DNA of 64,000 bases. Source: Budorcas taxicolor (lineage: Eukaryota > Chordata > Mammalia > Artiodactyla > Bovidae). A program made the translations under genes and the position numbers. The stretch lies in NCBI RefSeq assembly GCF_023091745.1, contig NC_068922.1, positions 81,749,533 through 81,813,532 of the forward strand, written 5' to 3'. Positions 10,523-21,664 of the stretch are shown here, piece after piece. The notes beneath the pieces were generated by a model. It did not search any database, had not been told where the DNA came from, and saw only the letters and a program-made list of their open reading frames with translations. Every line of letters begins with the position of its first letter. Position 1 is the stretch's first letter.

Positions 10523-11488
10523 TGTTCAGTCACCAAGGCATGATCGATTCTGTGACCCCAAAGCCTGCAGCATGCCAGGCCTCCCTGTCCATCACCATCT
10601 CCTGGAGTTTTCTCAAACTCATGTCCATTGAGTCGGTGATGCCATCCAACCATCTCATCCTCTGTCGTCCCCTTCTCCTCCTGCCTTCAATCTTTCCCAG
10701 CATCAGGGTCTTTTTAAATGAGTCAGTATTTGGCCAATACTTACCATGTGGCCAAAGTATTGGAGCTTCAGCTTCAGCATCAGTCCTTCCAATGAACACC
10801 CAGGACTAATCTCCTTTAGGATGGACTGGTTGGATCTCCTTGCAGTCCAAGGGACTCTCAAGAGTCTCCTCCAATACCACAGTTCAAAAGCATCAGTTCT
10901 TTGGTGCTCAGCTTTCTTTATAGTCTAATTCTCACATTCATTCATGACTACTAGAAAAACCAGAGCCTTGACTAGACAGGCCTTTGTCAGCAAAGTAATA
11001 TCTCTGCTTTTTAATATGCTGTCTAGGTTGGTCATAGCTTTTCTTCCAAGGAGCAAGTGTCTTTTAATTTCATGGCTGCAGTCACCATCTGCAGTGATTT
11101 TGGAGCCCAAAAAATAAAGTCTGACACTGTTTCCATTGTTTCCCCTCTATTTGCCATGAAGTGATGGGACTGGATGCCATGATCTTAGTTTTTTGAATTT
11201 GAACTTTAACCCAGCTTTTTCACTTTCCTCTTTCATCAAGAGGCTTTTTAGTTCCTGTTCACTTTCTGCTATTGAAGTGACATCATCTGCATAGCTGAGG
11301 TTATTGATATTTCTCCCAGCAATCTTGATTCCAGATTTTGCTTCATTGAGCTCAACACTTCTCATGATGTACTCTGCGTATAAGTTAAATAAGCAGGGTG
11401 ACAATATACAGCCTGACGTATTTCTTTCCCATTTTTGAACCAGTCTGTTGTTCCATGTCCACTTCTAACTGTTGCTTCTTGTCCTGAA
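10523..11488 (-). mobile_element. BovB fragment: RT palm to 3' end
   Basis: The complement of BovB from the RT core (region around CAGTCTGTTGTTCCATGTCC) down to the 3' end (GCTGTTCAGTCACCAAG). The YADD codons are present in complement at 11282-11293, followed by Val instead of Thr. Stops and frame changes occur around 11100. The copy is 5'-truncated near 11488. Confidence 0.92.
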
Positions 11489-11649
11489 TCAACACTTCCT
11501 TAGGTACTTCTAAATATTAACATACCCAAAACACCATCATTAAATGCAAAAAATAATAATAATTCCTTAATTTTGTGAAGTATCTAATCAGTCTTAAAAT
11601 GTTCCAGCATATATCGCATTTCTTTCTCTAAATCGCACTCATTTTTCAC

Positions 11650-11921
11650 GTGCTTACTTCTGGCTGCGCGGGCTTGCCTTGCTGCTAGCGGGCCTTCTCC
11701 AGCTGTGGCGGCAGCGGCTCCTCTCTAGCTGCGCTGTGCGGCTTCTCAGTGTGCTGGCTTCCCCTGTTGCAGGGCACACACTCCAGGGCCCTTGGGTTTC
11801 AGCAGCGTGGCTCACGGGCCTTGTTGCCCTGTGTCATGCAGGATCTCCCCAGACCAGGGATCGAACCTATGCTTCCTGCACTGGCAGGCAGATTCTTAAC
11901 CACTGGCCCACCAGGGAGACC
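11650..11921 (-). mobile_element. CHR-type SINE
   Basis: Complement of a CHR element: GGCTGCGCGGGCTTGCC, GGATCTCCCCAGACCAGGGA, TCGAACCTATGCTTCCTGCACTGGCAGGCAG, CCACTGGCCCACCAGGGAGACCC. It is GC-rich relative to flanking DNA. Confidence 0.82.
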
Positions 11922-12285
11922 CACACATTTTCTTTTTAAATGTTTGTTGTTTTTTTTTTCAAATCAGAATTCAAAGTCCACACGTGTGCAGATTCACTTC
12001 CCACTCCCTCTTCTCTCTCCCCTCCAATCTGGTTGGAGAAACTAAATTGTTCTGAATCATTGCCGTTGTAGATTTCATTGGTTGCTTCCCGTGGCATCAT
12101 TTAAGAGGTCACACTGTCATTTGATGTTTTTGTAGGTGGAGTCGAGGTCCCTCTTTCCCATCCCTGGAGAATATAGGTAGGAGGTGGTGCTGCCTTCAGC
12201 ATCCCAGCAGGAAGAGCAGGATGTCTGGTGTTGTTTGTGGGATGTTATGACTGACCCATCCATTATGGAGCTTCTTACTGGCTTT

Positions 12286-13011
12286 TCACCTTAAGGTACT
12301 CATTATTTCAGTAGGCGTTGAAAGTGGCTCAGTGGTAAAGAATCTGCCTGCCAGTGTGGGAGACACATGAGCTATGGGTTCGACCCTTGGGTCAGGAAGA
12401 TCCCCTGGAGAAGGAAATGGCAACTCACTCCAGTATTGTTGCCTGGGAAATCCCATGGACAGAGGAGCCCGGTGGGCTACAGTCCCTGGGGTCACAGCCT
12501 CCCCTCTTCCACTCTCCTCTTTCACTTTCATCAAGAGGCTTTTTAGCTTCTCTTCACTTTCTGCCATAAGGGTGGTGTCATCTGCATATCTAAGGTTATT
12601 GATATTTCTCCCAGTAATCTTGATTCCAGCTTGTGTTTCATCCAGCCTGGCATTTCTCATGATGTACTCTGCATAGAAGTTAAATAAGCAGGATGACAAT
12701 ATACAGCCTTGATATACTCCTTTTCCTATTTGGAACCAGTTTGTTGTTCCATGTCCAGTTCTAACTGTTGCTTCTTGACCTGCATACAGATTTCTCAGGA
12801 AGCAGGGCAGGTGGTCTGGTATTCCCATCTCTTTAAGAATTTTCCACAGTTTATTGTGATCCACACAGTCAAAGGCTTTGGCAAAGTCTACAAAGCAGAA
12901 GTAGATGTTTCTCTGGAACTCTTGCTTTTTCGATGATCCAAGGAATGTTGGCAATTTGATCTCTGGTTCCTCTGTCTTTTCTAAATCCAGCTTGAACATC
13001 TGGAGCTTCAC
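12286..13011 (-). pseudogene. Chimeric open frame: BovB RT joined to antisense Bov-tA
   Basis: A 241-codon frame without stops. Residues 1 to about 170 are RT: the FAKAFDCVDHNKLW fingers block, the GIPDHLPCFLRNLYAGQEA block, and RYADDTTLMAES with the two catalytic aspartates. The remaining ~70 residues are antisense Bov-tA translation (APLSMGFPRQQYWSELPF and similar). The RT thumb and everything after is absent. The start Met is simply the first in frame; there is no host promoter evidence. I class it as fossil, but its openness after insertion is noteworthy. Confidence 0.75.
12312..12498 (+). mobile_element. Bov-tA SINE fused to BovB
   Basis: Bov-tA from GTGGCTCAGTGGTAAAGAATC to CTACAGTCCCTGGGGTCACAG, lacking the first few bases and the 3' end. 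It joins the BovB antisense sequence directly at about 12498/12500 (CCTCCCCTCTTCCACTC). On the minus strand it forms the C-terminal half of a continuous 241-codon frame. Confidence 0.92.
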
Positions 13012-13063
13012 AGTTCACGTGCTGCTTAAGCCTGGCTTGGAGAGTTCTGTGCATCACTTTCCC
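12499..13063 (-). mobile_element. BovB reverse-transcriptase fragment
   Basis: Complement of the BovB RT region, from the fingers (IYFCFVDFAKAFDC block at about 12850-12910) to just past the palm. The catalytic YADD box lies in complement at 12577-12588. The 3' third of BovB is missing and is replaced by the + SINE. The 5' edge is near 13063. Confidence 0.92.
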
Positions 13064-13135
13064 TTAGTTTACAGGAATTTCACAAAGATGATGAACTAAG
13101 GTTTCTTTTTCTATTTAAATGTTTTTAGTATTATC

Positions 13136-13345
13136 ACGAATGTACTTTTAAAAGAATTTTATTTTTAGTTGAAGGATAATTGCTTGCAATACTGTCTTGG
13201 TTTGTGCCAAGCATCATGAATCAGCCATAGGTATCATGGGCCCCCTCCCTCTTGAGCCTCCCTCCCATCCCCCATGCCGCCCAGTCCCTCTAATTTACAG
13301 AGAGCCCCGGTCTGGGCATTTTAACACAGTTGTTTCCCCACCCCT
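13136..13345 (-). mobile_element. L1 LINE 3' UTR fragment
   Basis: TTTTATTTTTAGTTGAAGGATAATTGC, ATCATGAATCAGCCATAGGT, GGGCCCCCTCCCTCTTGAGCC and CCATGCCGCCCAGTCCCTC are antisense landmarks of the artiodactyl L1 3' UTR. 5'-truncated and non-coding. Confidence 0.78.
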
Positions 13346-14334
13346 TGTCTTCCTTCCTTTTTTGAGGCTGAATTCTTTTTCTCTTTGGCCAAGGGGAGCT
13401 TGTTCAAGTCACGCATGAGCCCTTTCGGCATAGTTCCAAGTCTGTTTCAGCTTTCTTGGTTTCTGGCACGAGGCGTCCTAACTCCGAGTGTGCTTTGTGT
13501 GCCCCAGACCTGGAACATGCTGTTTCTCCGACGAGCCCTAGTTCTTGGCATCTATGAAGCACAGTCTAGGTGCTGAGGCTACTTAATCCTACCAGGCTGG
13601 TTTTTGTCTCTTGGCCTTTTAGTGGACAGAAATAGGGTATACACTTAATTCTTCAGAAAAAAGTAAACCATGAGTTTATACTGCTATTACACATTTAAAC
13701 TTGTGGTTACAAGATTTTTACTTAACTTCTTTGATTTTATATTTGAATTTCTTTACTTTTATGCTGAAAAATCCTGGTTACTAATTACTTCTTTTCTTTA
13801 ATTTTCATCATGTTTATAAATGCGTATCAGAATAATAATATAGCTATTTGCATATATATGATTAATCACACATTTGTGTGCATGTCTGTGAGAAAAATAA
13901 TACCACTATTATTAAAACAGCTTTGCCCTTATAGTGTATCCCACTAAGGATATACTGTCAAATTACTGTGTTTTAAAATCACTTAGAATAATTTCTGGAT
14001 GTTTGGTTAAGCCACAAATCAATATTCATTAGGTTGCTTTGTTTTATTTTGCTTTCATTTTAGATTTTTTAAAAGACTTTGTTTTATAACTGTGTAAAAG
14101 TTAAATTGATAAATCAAGACATAGCCAGAGAATTTTAGCTTTCATCCCTCCCCCTTGACCTATTTTTTCCTTTGCTTTATCTTTTATTTTTAACATTTCT
14201 GGTTTATCCTTTCATTATGTATCTATATTATAAGCAAATGTAGACATATGTATAGGTTTATATTAGAGTGATGGTCATTTCTTAGATAAATGTAGATCCT
14301 CTTCATACTATTCTATATCTTGGTTTTTTTTTTT
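13346..14334. other. No recognisable gene
   Basis: AT-rich, poly-T-rich sequence. It may include more decayed antisense L1, but there are no clear landmarks and no gene signal. Confidence 0.4.
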
Positions 14335-15085
14335 TCCCCACTTAAAGATATATAGAGCCTGTTATACAGAGTGGAATAAGTCAGAAAGAGAGAAACAAAT
14401 ACCGTATTATGTATTAATGCATTCTGAAGGAGATCAGCCCTGGGATTTCTTTGGAAGGAATGATGCTGAAGCTGAAGCTCCAGTACTTTGGCCACCTCAT
14501 GGGAAGAGCTGACTCACTGGAAAAGACTCTGATGCTGGGAGGGATTGGGGGCAGGAGGAGAAGGGGACGACAGAGAATGAGATGGCTGGATGGCATCACG
14601 GACTCGATGGACGTGAGTCTGAGTGAACTCCGGGAGTTGGTGATGGACAGGGAGGACTTCTGTGCTGCGATTCATGGGGTCGCCAAGAGTTGGACACGAC
14701 TGAGCGACTGAACTGAACTGATATGGAATCTAGAGAAATGGTCCCGATGAGCCCATTACAGGGAGGGAGTGGAGATGCAGGTGTACAGGTCAGACTTGTG
14801 GACACGGCGGGTGGGGGGGTGCAGGGAGGAGGGATGAATGGAGAGAGAAGCGTCGGCACACACGCTGTCGGGCGTGAGGCGGCCAGCTGACGAGAAGGGT
14901 CTGCAGTGCAGGGGCCCAGCCCGGTGCTCTGGGATGACGGAGAGGGGTGGGGGTGGGAGGAGGGAGGCTCCGGAGAGAAAGGATATATATATATAATTAT
15001 GGCTGTTTCCCATCGTTGTATGGCGAAAAAAACAACACAAAATTCTAAAACAATTTTCCTCCAATTAAAAAGGAAACAAAACATA
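14335..15085 (+). mobile_element. L1 LINE 3' UTR, interrupted by a BovB 3' fragment
   Basis: Left part 14340-14419: GGAATAAGTCAGAAAGAGAG and CAAATACCGTATTATG, standard sense L1 3' landmarks. Right part 14723-15085: TATGGAATCTAGAGAAATGG, CATCGTTGTATGGCG and TTTTCCTCCAATTAAAAAGG near the 3' end. The 300-bp BovB piece at 14420-14722 separates them, so that insertion is younger. The 162-codon antisense frame across the G-rich middle is a chance frame. Confidence 0.8.
14420..14722 (+). mobile_element. BovB 3'-end fragment nested in L1
   Basis: Begins abruptly at CATTCTGAAGGAGATCAGCCC and ends CGACTGAGCGACTGAACTGAACTGA. It encodes the last ~90 residues of BovB ORF2 (LQYFGHLMGRADSLEKTLML onward). 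High similarity to the consensus shared by copies at 18190, 32067 and 51912 indicates a young subfamily. Confidence 0.92.
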
Positions 15086-15169
15086 TTCTGGAAGCCACTT
15101 CACAGCATCATGTTAATAAGGTATTAATAAGGTATTCCCTATTTTTTCAGCCGCCTCTTTGTGCTCTAT

Positions 15170-15505
15170 TACGTGGACTTTCTATTGCTCATTAAATCCC
15201 CTCTCTGCGGATAGCCATTTGTGTTGTGTCCAATCTCCCACTATTTCAAATAGGGCTGCGAGTAATAGCCTTGTCGTATGGAGGTTTCACTTGTCACTGT
15301 GTTTTTGGTTTTATTCGGTTTCAGTTTTTGCTGCAATATCTTTAGGGTCCGTCTCCAGAAGAGGGACTGGAAGACCGAAGGGTAGGAGCATCTGCGACTG
15401 CGCTCTGCACTGATACATTCCACACGTTACTTTGTTTTCCTGCCAGCAACAGGAAAAGAAAGTTCTTTCCCCACCTCTGCACCAACAGATTATTTCTGTC
15501 ACCCG
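15170..15505 (-). mobile_element. Probable old L1 fragment
   Basis: AAATAGGGCTGCGAGTAATAG, GTCTCCAGAAGAGGGACTGG, GGTAGGAGCATCTGC and CCCCACCTCTGCACCAACAG follow the order of antisense L1M 3' landmarks (imperfectly), suggesting an ancient L1 on the minus strand. Divergence is high; a consensus alignment would settle it. Confidence 0.4.
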
Positions 15506-16189
15506 GATAAGGGAATGAAAGTGATGACGTCATGGCAAAATGTCGCGTCGTGAGAGCTGACTCAGCGAACCATAGACCTTCCCTAACACCGGCCTCCACT
15601 AATAACTCACAATAAGCAGAGTGAGGAGCTAGCATTCTTCTCTGCGGGGACCTCGAACGATCGGATGCAGCTTCTGGAAAGTGTTCCTCCTGGCTACAAT
15701 GGAACTGGTGTGGGTGTCAGAGTAAGACGGTAGCGGCCACGTGCCTGACTCAGGTCAGCCCAGAGGAGCTCTCTCAGGGTTAGGGTGCTTGGTGTTTAGA
15801 CTTTGTTAGTTACGCAGAGAGAGAGAGAGGCTGTGCAACTCAGCTTCCATTTTCCGGACTCCCTTGCTCCTCACATTAATACATTCCGGTGGTTTATTTA
15901 TGACAAGCAATCTTGGTACGTCAGCTATATCCTGGTAAAGCTGTTAGAATGTTTAAAAAGAAGTCTGTTTGAGGTAAATCCAAGAAGGGGGTCAGGGAGT
16001 CCCAGGTTTGCAGTTTTCCTTCCAATTATTTTATCTTGGCTATTTTATCCTGAGTCAAGGGTAAGCACCTTGTCTTCAGTTTATCATCTGTTTGCATTTT
16101 CTCCTGTGAACCATCTGTTCATGTTCATTGCTTCTTTCTCTAATAGCCTCGTGGTGGCTGCTGGCTTAGTCCCTAAGCTGTGTCTGTCT
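15506..16189. other. No recognisable gene or repeat
   Basis: Mixed composition DNA. The + frame at 15803-16258 (151 codons) ends in SINE-derived residues (RQAPLSMDFSRQEY), so it is not a host gene. Confidence 0.4.
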
Positions 16190-16366
16190 CTTCTGAGCCC
16201 ATGGACTGTAGCCCGCCAGGCTCCTTTGTCCATGGACTTTTCCAGGCAAGAATACTAGACTGGGTTGCCATTTCCTACTCTAGGGGATCTTCCTGACCGA
16301 GGGATTGAACCCATGTCTTCTGCATTGCAGGCAGATTCTTAGCAACTGAGCCACCAGGGAAGCTCT
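16190..16366 (-). mobile_element. Bov-tA SINE
   Basis: Complement of the SINE from GAGCCCATGGACTGTAGCCC to GAGCCACCAGGGAAGCTC. Its end lies only about 10 bp from the 3' end of the next BovB copy, so the two abut. Confidence 0.93.
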
Positions 16367-16375
16367 CTAACAGCC

Positions 16376-17229
16376 TCAGTTCAGTTCAGTCGCTCAGTCG
16401 TGTCTGATTCTTCGCGACCCCATGAACTGTAGCACTCCAGACTTCCCTGTCCATCACCTACTCCTGGAGCTTGCTCACACTCATATCCATCGACTTGGAG
16501 ATGCCATCCAATCTTCTCATCCTCTGTCTTCCCCTTCTTCTCCTGCCTTCAGTCTTTCCCAGCGTCCGAGTCTTTTCCAATGAGTCAGCTCTTCGCATCA
16601 AGTGGTCAAAATATTGAAGCTTCAGCTTCAGCATCAGTCCTTCCAGTGAATATTCAGGACTGATTTCCTTTAGGATGGACTGGTTGGATCTCCTTGCAGT
16701 CCAAGGGACTCTCAAGAGTCTTTTCCAACACCATGGGTCAAAAGCATCAATTCTTCCACACTCAGCTTTCTTTATGGTCCAACTCTCACATCCATACATG
16801 ACTACTGGAAAAACCACAGCTTTGACTAGATAGACCTTTGTTGGCAAAGTAATGTCTCTGCTTTATAATATGCTGTCTAGGTTGGTCACAGCTTTTCTTC
16901 CAAGGAGCAAGCATCTTTTAATTTCATGGCTGCAGTCACCATCTGCAGTGATTTTGGAGCCCAAGAAAATAAAGTCTGTTACTGTTTCCATTGTTTCCCC
17001 ATCTATTTGCCATGAAGTGATGGACCTGGATGCCATGATCTTCGTTTTTGGAATGCTACATTTTAAGCCAGCTTTTTCACTCTCCTCTTTCGTGTGCATC
17101 AAGAGGATCTTTAGTTCCTCTTCACCTTCTGTCATTAGACTGGTGTCATCTGAGTATCTGAGGTTACTGATATTGAATATCAGTTTACTGAGATCTCATC
17201 TGAATATCAGGTTACTGATATCTCTCGCC
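16376..17229 (-). mobile_element. BovB fragment with local duplication at its 5' edge
   Basis: Antisense BovB 3' half starting AGTTCAGTTCAGTCGCTCAG and reaching the RT palm. The box reads YSDD rather than YADD near 17138-17160. A long antisense-free frame at 16458-16847 (129 codons) covers the distal ORF. From 17150 to 17226 the sequence GGTTACTGATAT is repeated with a short palindrome between copies. Confidence 0.9.
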
Positions 17230-17439
17230 TAATATTTGTGCCTCTAATTACTTCCGTTGGTTGTATCATGGTTCCTTAAATTAAAAGATGAAACAGAAAT
17301 TGTATTTATCTCTTAATTTTGTTGTACACAATAAATAATATTAAATATGTAAAATGATTAGAGCAGTGTCTGAAATTTAAATTGCACAATTACTTATTTA
17401 ATTATAGCTGTGTGTGTGTATATACGTGTACATATATAT
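17230..17439. other. AT-rich spacer
   Basis: No gene or named repeat; a TGTGTGTGTATATACGTGTACATATATATG purine/pyrimidine-alternating stretch lies just before the next SINE. Confidence 0.4.
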
Positions 17440-17785
17440 GGGTCTTCTCTGGTGGATCAGATGGTAAAAAATCCACCTGAAATGCAAGAGATCCCTGTTT
17501 GATTCTTGGGTCAGGAAGATTCCCTGGAGAAGGGATAGGCTGCCCACTCCAGTATTCTTGGGCTTGCGTGCTGACTAAGATGGTAAAGAAGCTGCCTGTA
17601 ATGCAGGAGACTGGGTTCGATTCCTGGGTAGGGAAAGATCCCTGGGAAGATCCCCTGGGGAAGGGAATGGCAACCCACTCCAGTATTTCTTGCCTGAAGA
17701 AACCCATGGACAGAGAGGAGCCTGGCAGGCTCAGTCCATGGTGTTGCAAAGAGTCAGACATATCTGAGCAATTAAGCATGCATGC
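17440..17785 (+). mobile_element. Bov-tA SINE, two tandem monomers
   Basis: The first monomer (17440-17562) stops after CACTCCAGTATTCTTGG. A second, with its own head (GACTAAGATGGTAAAGAAGC) and B-box-like GGGTTCGATTCC, runs to about 17785 and ends GTCAGACATATCTGAGC. A CATG-repeat tail (GCATGCATGCATGC) follows. Confidence 0.88.
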
Positions 17786-17790
17786 ATGCA

Positions 17791-17933
17791 TATGGTTGGA
17801 TGGCATCACTGACTCAATGGACATGAGTTTGAGCAAACTCAGGGAGATAGTGAAAGACAGGGAAGGCTGGTGTGCTGCAGTTCATGGGGTCACAAAGAGT
17901 TGGATATAACTTAGCGACTGAGCAACAACAAAT
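17791..17933 (+). mobile_element. BovB terminal 3' fragment
   Basis: GGTTGGATGGCATCACTGAC, GACATGAGTTTGAGCAAACTC, GACAGGGAAGGCTGGTGTGC and GGATATAACTTAGCGACTG are the last ~140 bp of BovB. It follows directly after the Bov-tA tail. Confidence 0.85.
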
Positions 17934-18188
17934 GTATATGTATCTCCATGCGTTCAGTGAAATATTTCAGAGTGAAGCAATTCTTTCCAATAGCAAGCGT
18001 TTGCAGACCTGCAATTTGGAATTATGAAAGCCACAATCACTTTCTGAAGAGACCAGTGTTTGCAACACCTTCATAATTTTGCCATCATCTGTGTGCCCCA
18101 CTACTTCTGGTTTTCTTTGGTATTTTTCTTTAAATGAAAAAGTTTCTCTTTTTTCTTTTAAATATGTATGTAAAGATATGCATATAAA

Positions 18189-18525
18189 TGCAAGGAGATC
18201 CAGCCAGTCCATTCTGAAGGAGATCAGCCCTGAGATTTCTTTGGAAGGAATGACGCTAAAGCTGAAACTCCAGTACTTTGGCCACCTCATGCGAAGAGTT
18301 GACTCATTGGAAAAGACTCTGATGCTGGGAGGGATTGGGGGCAGGAGGAGAAGGGGACGACAGAGGATGAGATGGCTGGATGGCATCACTGACTCGATGG
18401 ACGTGAGTCTGAGTGAACTCAGGGAGCTGGTGATGGACAGGGAGGCCTGGCGTGCTGCGATTCATGGGGTCGCAAAGAGTCGGATACGACTCAGCGACTG
18501 AACTGAACTGAACTGAACTGAAATG
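18189..18525 (+). mobile_element. BovB 3'-end fragment
   Basis: TGCAAGGAGATCCAGCCAGTCC to CGACTGAACTGAACTGAACTG. It holds the distal ORF2 (LKLKLQYFGHLMRRVDSLEK, RMRWLDGITDSMDVSLSELR) as a clean frame to the natural stop, a young copy. The frame upstream of 18189 (from 18079) is not BovB. Confidence 0.93.
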
Positions 18526-19785
18526 CAGATTCTATATATAGTGTGTCTTTATATATCTCTCTGTTGCATATGTTAAAATAAAGATATTGGTTTTTTTTAA
18601 ACCTTAACACCTGAATGTACTTCATATCCCACATTGTGGAAAACATTAATGAGTTTCTGCTTTAGACAAGAGCCCCCTTTTCACCACCCCAGGTAGCTGA
18701 CAAGCTTATCTTTACAGACTTCTTGGGTAGGTTTCATAATCACTCTTGATCATGGCTAGAATGTCGACTTTAAAGTGGGGTCTCTGGTCTGGCCCATGAT
18801 CCTGGCATGTCTGGGATTCTTTCATTCCTTCAGCTCTTCCGCCTTTCTCTTCGAGTCCTGCTCTGGGGCTGACATGGGTCCTATCACAGTGTGTTTTAAC
18901 TGCTTTGGTTTAAATTAGTGTTCATTCAGTTGATAAAATGGAAGAATTGGGAATTTTGGGTCTCTTCTAGAAGACTCATGAAAAAATAATTGGATTTTTT
19001 TTTCCACAGCTAGCTGTGTTTCATTCACATTTTCCCCCTCACTTCTGGAAGTTTCCCTATAGATAATTTTTGAATCATGAAGTTTTAAATGTTTGCAGTG
19101 GGTAACGCTGATGCTATCACAATATAATTAGAAATATAGAAGTGTGGGGCAAAGTCCAGCTAGGGTATATTTGGCTTTCGTTTGATCTGCAACTTATATA
19201 ACCAGCAATAACTCGGTCCCCAAATGCTAAATGTTGCCTATAATTAGAAAGGCCCACTTTTATAATTGATGGTTAAAATGACTGTTACTGGTGCTTAATG
19301 GGCTTCCTTTAGGTATCCTTATCATCAGGAATGTGAAGGCTGCCTGTTTAGCCTTTCAAAGATTCCCCCAATTGTTTTCTTTAAGAAAATAAGGTCACTT
19401 TATAAAACACAATTCTCTTTTGTTCTACTTTGTTAAATGACATAGTTTGTAAGTTTTCAAAGTGCCATCTGCATTCTATAATTAGAGCAGTATATTTTTC
19501 TTCCAAACATTTGTCAGATTAAGGATCCCAAGGTCTCAGGCACAATTTTTCACATCTTGTGCATAATGCTGGAAGCTTCTGTGTGTACTAGTTCAAGATG
19601 AGGGTAGGCCATTAGCAGGGAAAGCAGGATTAAAAGAAAAAAAAGTGTTAGCCTCGGGGGAAAATATGTGAGTTAAAGTCACATGGATCCACCATGGGCT
19701 TACTTGGGGAGGTCTCTGAATTTCCCTGGCCTTCTGTCTCTTCTCTGAAAAATGGGAATCATCCGGCAGGGAGGAAAGGTGTGTT
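18526..19785. other. No recognisable gene or repeat
   Basis: About 1.25 kb of AT-rich sequence, the longest stretch here without a named repeat except those near 23-24 kb. No open frame of note on either strand. Confidence 0.45.
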
Positions 19786-19965
19786 GGGACTTCCCTAGAG
19801 GTCCAGTGGCTAAGACTTTGTCCTCACAAAGACCGCACCGAGGAGCGGGTGGGGGTTTCATCTCTGGTTGAGGAGTTAAGATCCCATGTGCCTCCTGACC
19901 AAAATCCAAAACATAAATCAGAAGCAATATTGTAACAAATTCAATAAGGTTTTAAAAAATGGTGC
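19786..19965 (+). mobile_element. CHR-type SINE
   Basis: GGGACTTCCCTAGAGGTCCAGTGG head, GTTAAGATCCCATGTG, and the long 3' tail CCAAAACATAAATCAGAAGC ... AACAAATTCAATAAGG characteristic of one CHR subfamily. A (GA)n run at 19974-19994 follows. Confidence 0.82.
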
Positions 19966-20703
19966 AGATTAAAAAAAGAGAGAGAGAGAGAGAAAGGTGT
20001 CTTAAAGAGACGAGGGTACGATTCAACAAACACTTTCCTCAGTCCCTATCATAGGTAAGGTCCTTCCTAAGTGTATGTGAGACCAAAAAATAGGATGAAA
20101 GCCTGCCTTTAGGGACTTTGTAGTTTGTTCTGGATGACAGGAATATAGAGATAATTATGTTATAATATAGAGAGGGAGAAAGTGTCAAAATAAACATGGA
20201 TGAAAGACCAAAAGATAAATTGATAATCATTTCTTCATTAATTCATTCACCAGATATTGATTTTGAACCATAAATGTCTAATAAAACTTGTAATCTCAAA
20301 GCAAGTCATTTATCCAAATATCAACAATGTAAATATATTTTTCTACATGTTTTGTGGGCTTTTCTCGGCCTACCAAGATGCCCTGTGATGCATTATCTTC
20401 CACAAGGAGCCTGAGTCCTGGTATGTATAGTTGTCAAGGGCATGTTTGAGATTAAAAACAACCCATTTCCTGGAAATTCTCTGCAAAATTCACACAGGTT
20501 ACCTTTAAAGCTGAAAGAATGCCCACCATACAGTACTAGCAAAAAAAAGTTAAGATATAATATTGTTTACAGACCGCTGAATTTCCACAAATAAGCATGG
20601 GTCTGAGAAAGGCTTTAGGCTTGCTTTTTGTTGCACAGCCCTGCCTTGAGATAGTAAATGACTGCAGCGTTTTGCTTCTTTAATATCCTGATGGTAAAGT
20701 ATA

Positions 20704-21480
20704 ACATTCATTCATTCATTCAACAAAAGGCTAGATTCAGGCACTCTTGTTGCAAAAGTTTCAGCAATTAGCAAGATAGAACTCACATCCTAATGAAGGA
20801 AGGGAAAAAGCATTAAATTCTGTTTTAAAGAGTCATTGATTGATTGATGGGGCGCCGGGTCTGCATGGCTGCGCGCGGCTTCCTCCAGCGGCGGGGCGCG
20901 GACGCCCTCCCTTGCGGAGCGCGCGCTTCCCATTGAGCGGCTTCTCTCGGCGCAGAGCACGTTGCAGGCGCCCGGGCTTCAGTAGCCGCAGCACGTGCGC
21001 CCGGTACTCGTGGCGAACGGATTGGCTGCTCCGCGACGTGTGGGATCTCCCCAGGCCAGAGATGGAACCCATGTCTGCCCCCTTGGCAGGCGGATTCTTA
21101 ATCACTGGGCCACCAGGGAGGTTCCGTTAAATTCTTAAGTAAAAAAAACGCTGGTGATTGCAGGAAGCTGTATGAAAACAAAAAATAGGGGACGAGAGTA
21201 ATCGGTGGAGAGAAAGCTTGATGGAGTGATAAGACAGAGTCTCTCCAGAGGAGTGCGTTTTAGGGTCTGAATGATGGGAACGAGTGAGCCACGTGAAGAC
21301 CCACAGAGAAAGCACTGCTTGTAGCATTAATAACAGGTAACAATGGAATGAACTTGAATTACTCAAGGAGCACAGTAAAAATGTGAGAGTTCGATGAATT
21401 GGGCTGAAAAGGTGATGGAGAGGGTAGGGGCAGGAATTTCTAAAATGGTTTCTGATTTCAAAAATGCATATCTGGCTCCT
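20704..21480 (+). repeat. Ancient repeat split by a CHR SINE
   Basis: Left part 20704-20822 (ATTCATTCATTCATTCAACAA, GAACTCACATCC). Right part 21136-21480 (GAGAAAGCTTGATGGAG, GGGTCTGAATGATGGGAACGAGTGAGCC, CAAGGAGCACAGTA). These keep the order of the unnamed old mammalian family, with the CHR insertion 20823-21126 between. Confidence 0.45.
20823..21126 (-). mobile_element. CHR-type SINE with target-site duplication
   Basis: Complement of CHR: GGCGCCGGGTCTGCATGGCTGCG, GCGCTTCCCATTGAGCGGC, GTGGGATCTCCCCAGGCCAG, GGGCCACCAGGGAGGTTC. It is strongly GC-rich and CpG-rich for this neighbourhood. TTAAATTCT at 20813-20821 recurs at 21127-21135, consistent with a 9-bp target-site duplication. Confidence 0.82.
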
Positions 21481-21664
21481 GTGTAAAACATGAATCGACA
21501 CAGGGGAAGAGTACAATGGGAAACCGGTTCAGGGGCTGTTGCTATTACATCAGAAAGAGAGTGTGATGGTTTGGTGTGGGGGGAAGCCGTGAAGCCTGTT
21601 TGCTTATGGTGTGTTAGACATTGCGTTCATGCTTCGAGAATATTAAAACCAGCAGCATTCTGAA

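Noticed and set aside
14596..15084. 162-codon minus frame with Pro/Ser-rich sequence
   Set aside because: Antisense of an L1 3' UTR and the nested BovB tail.
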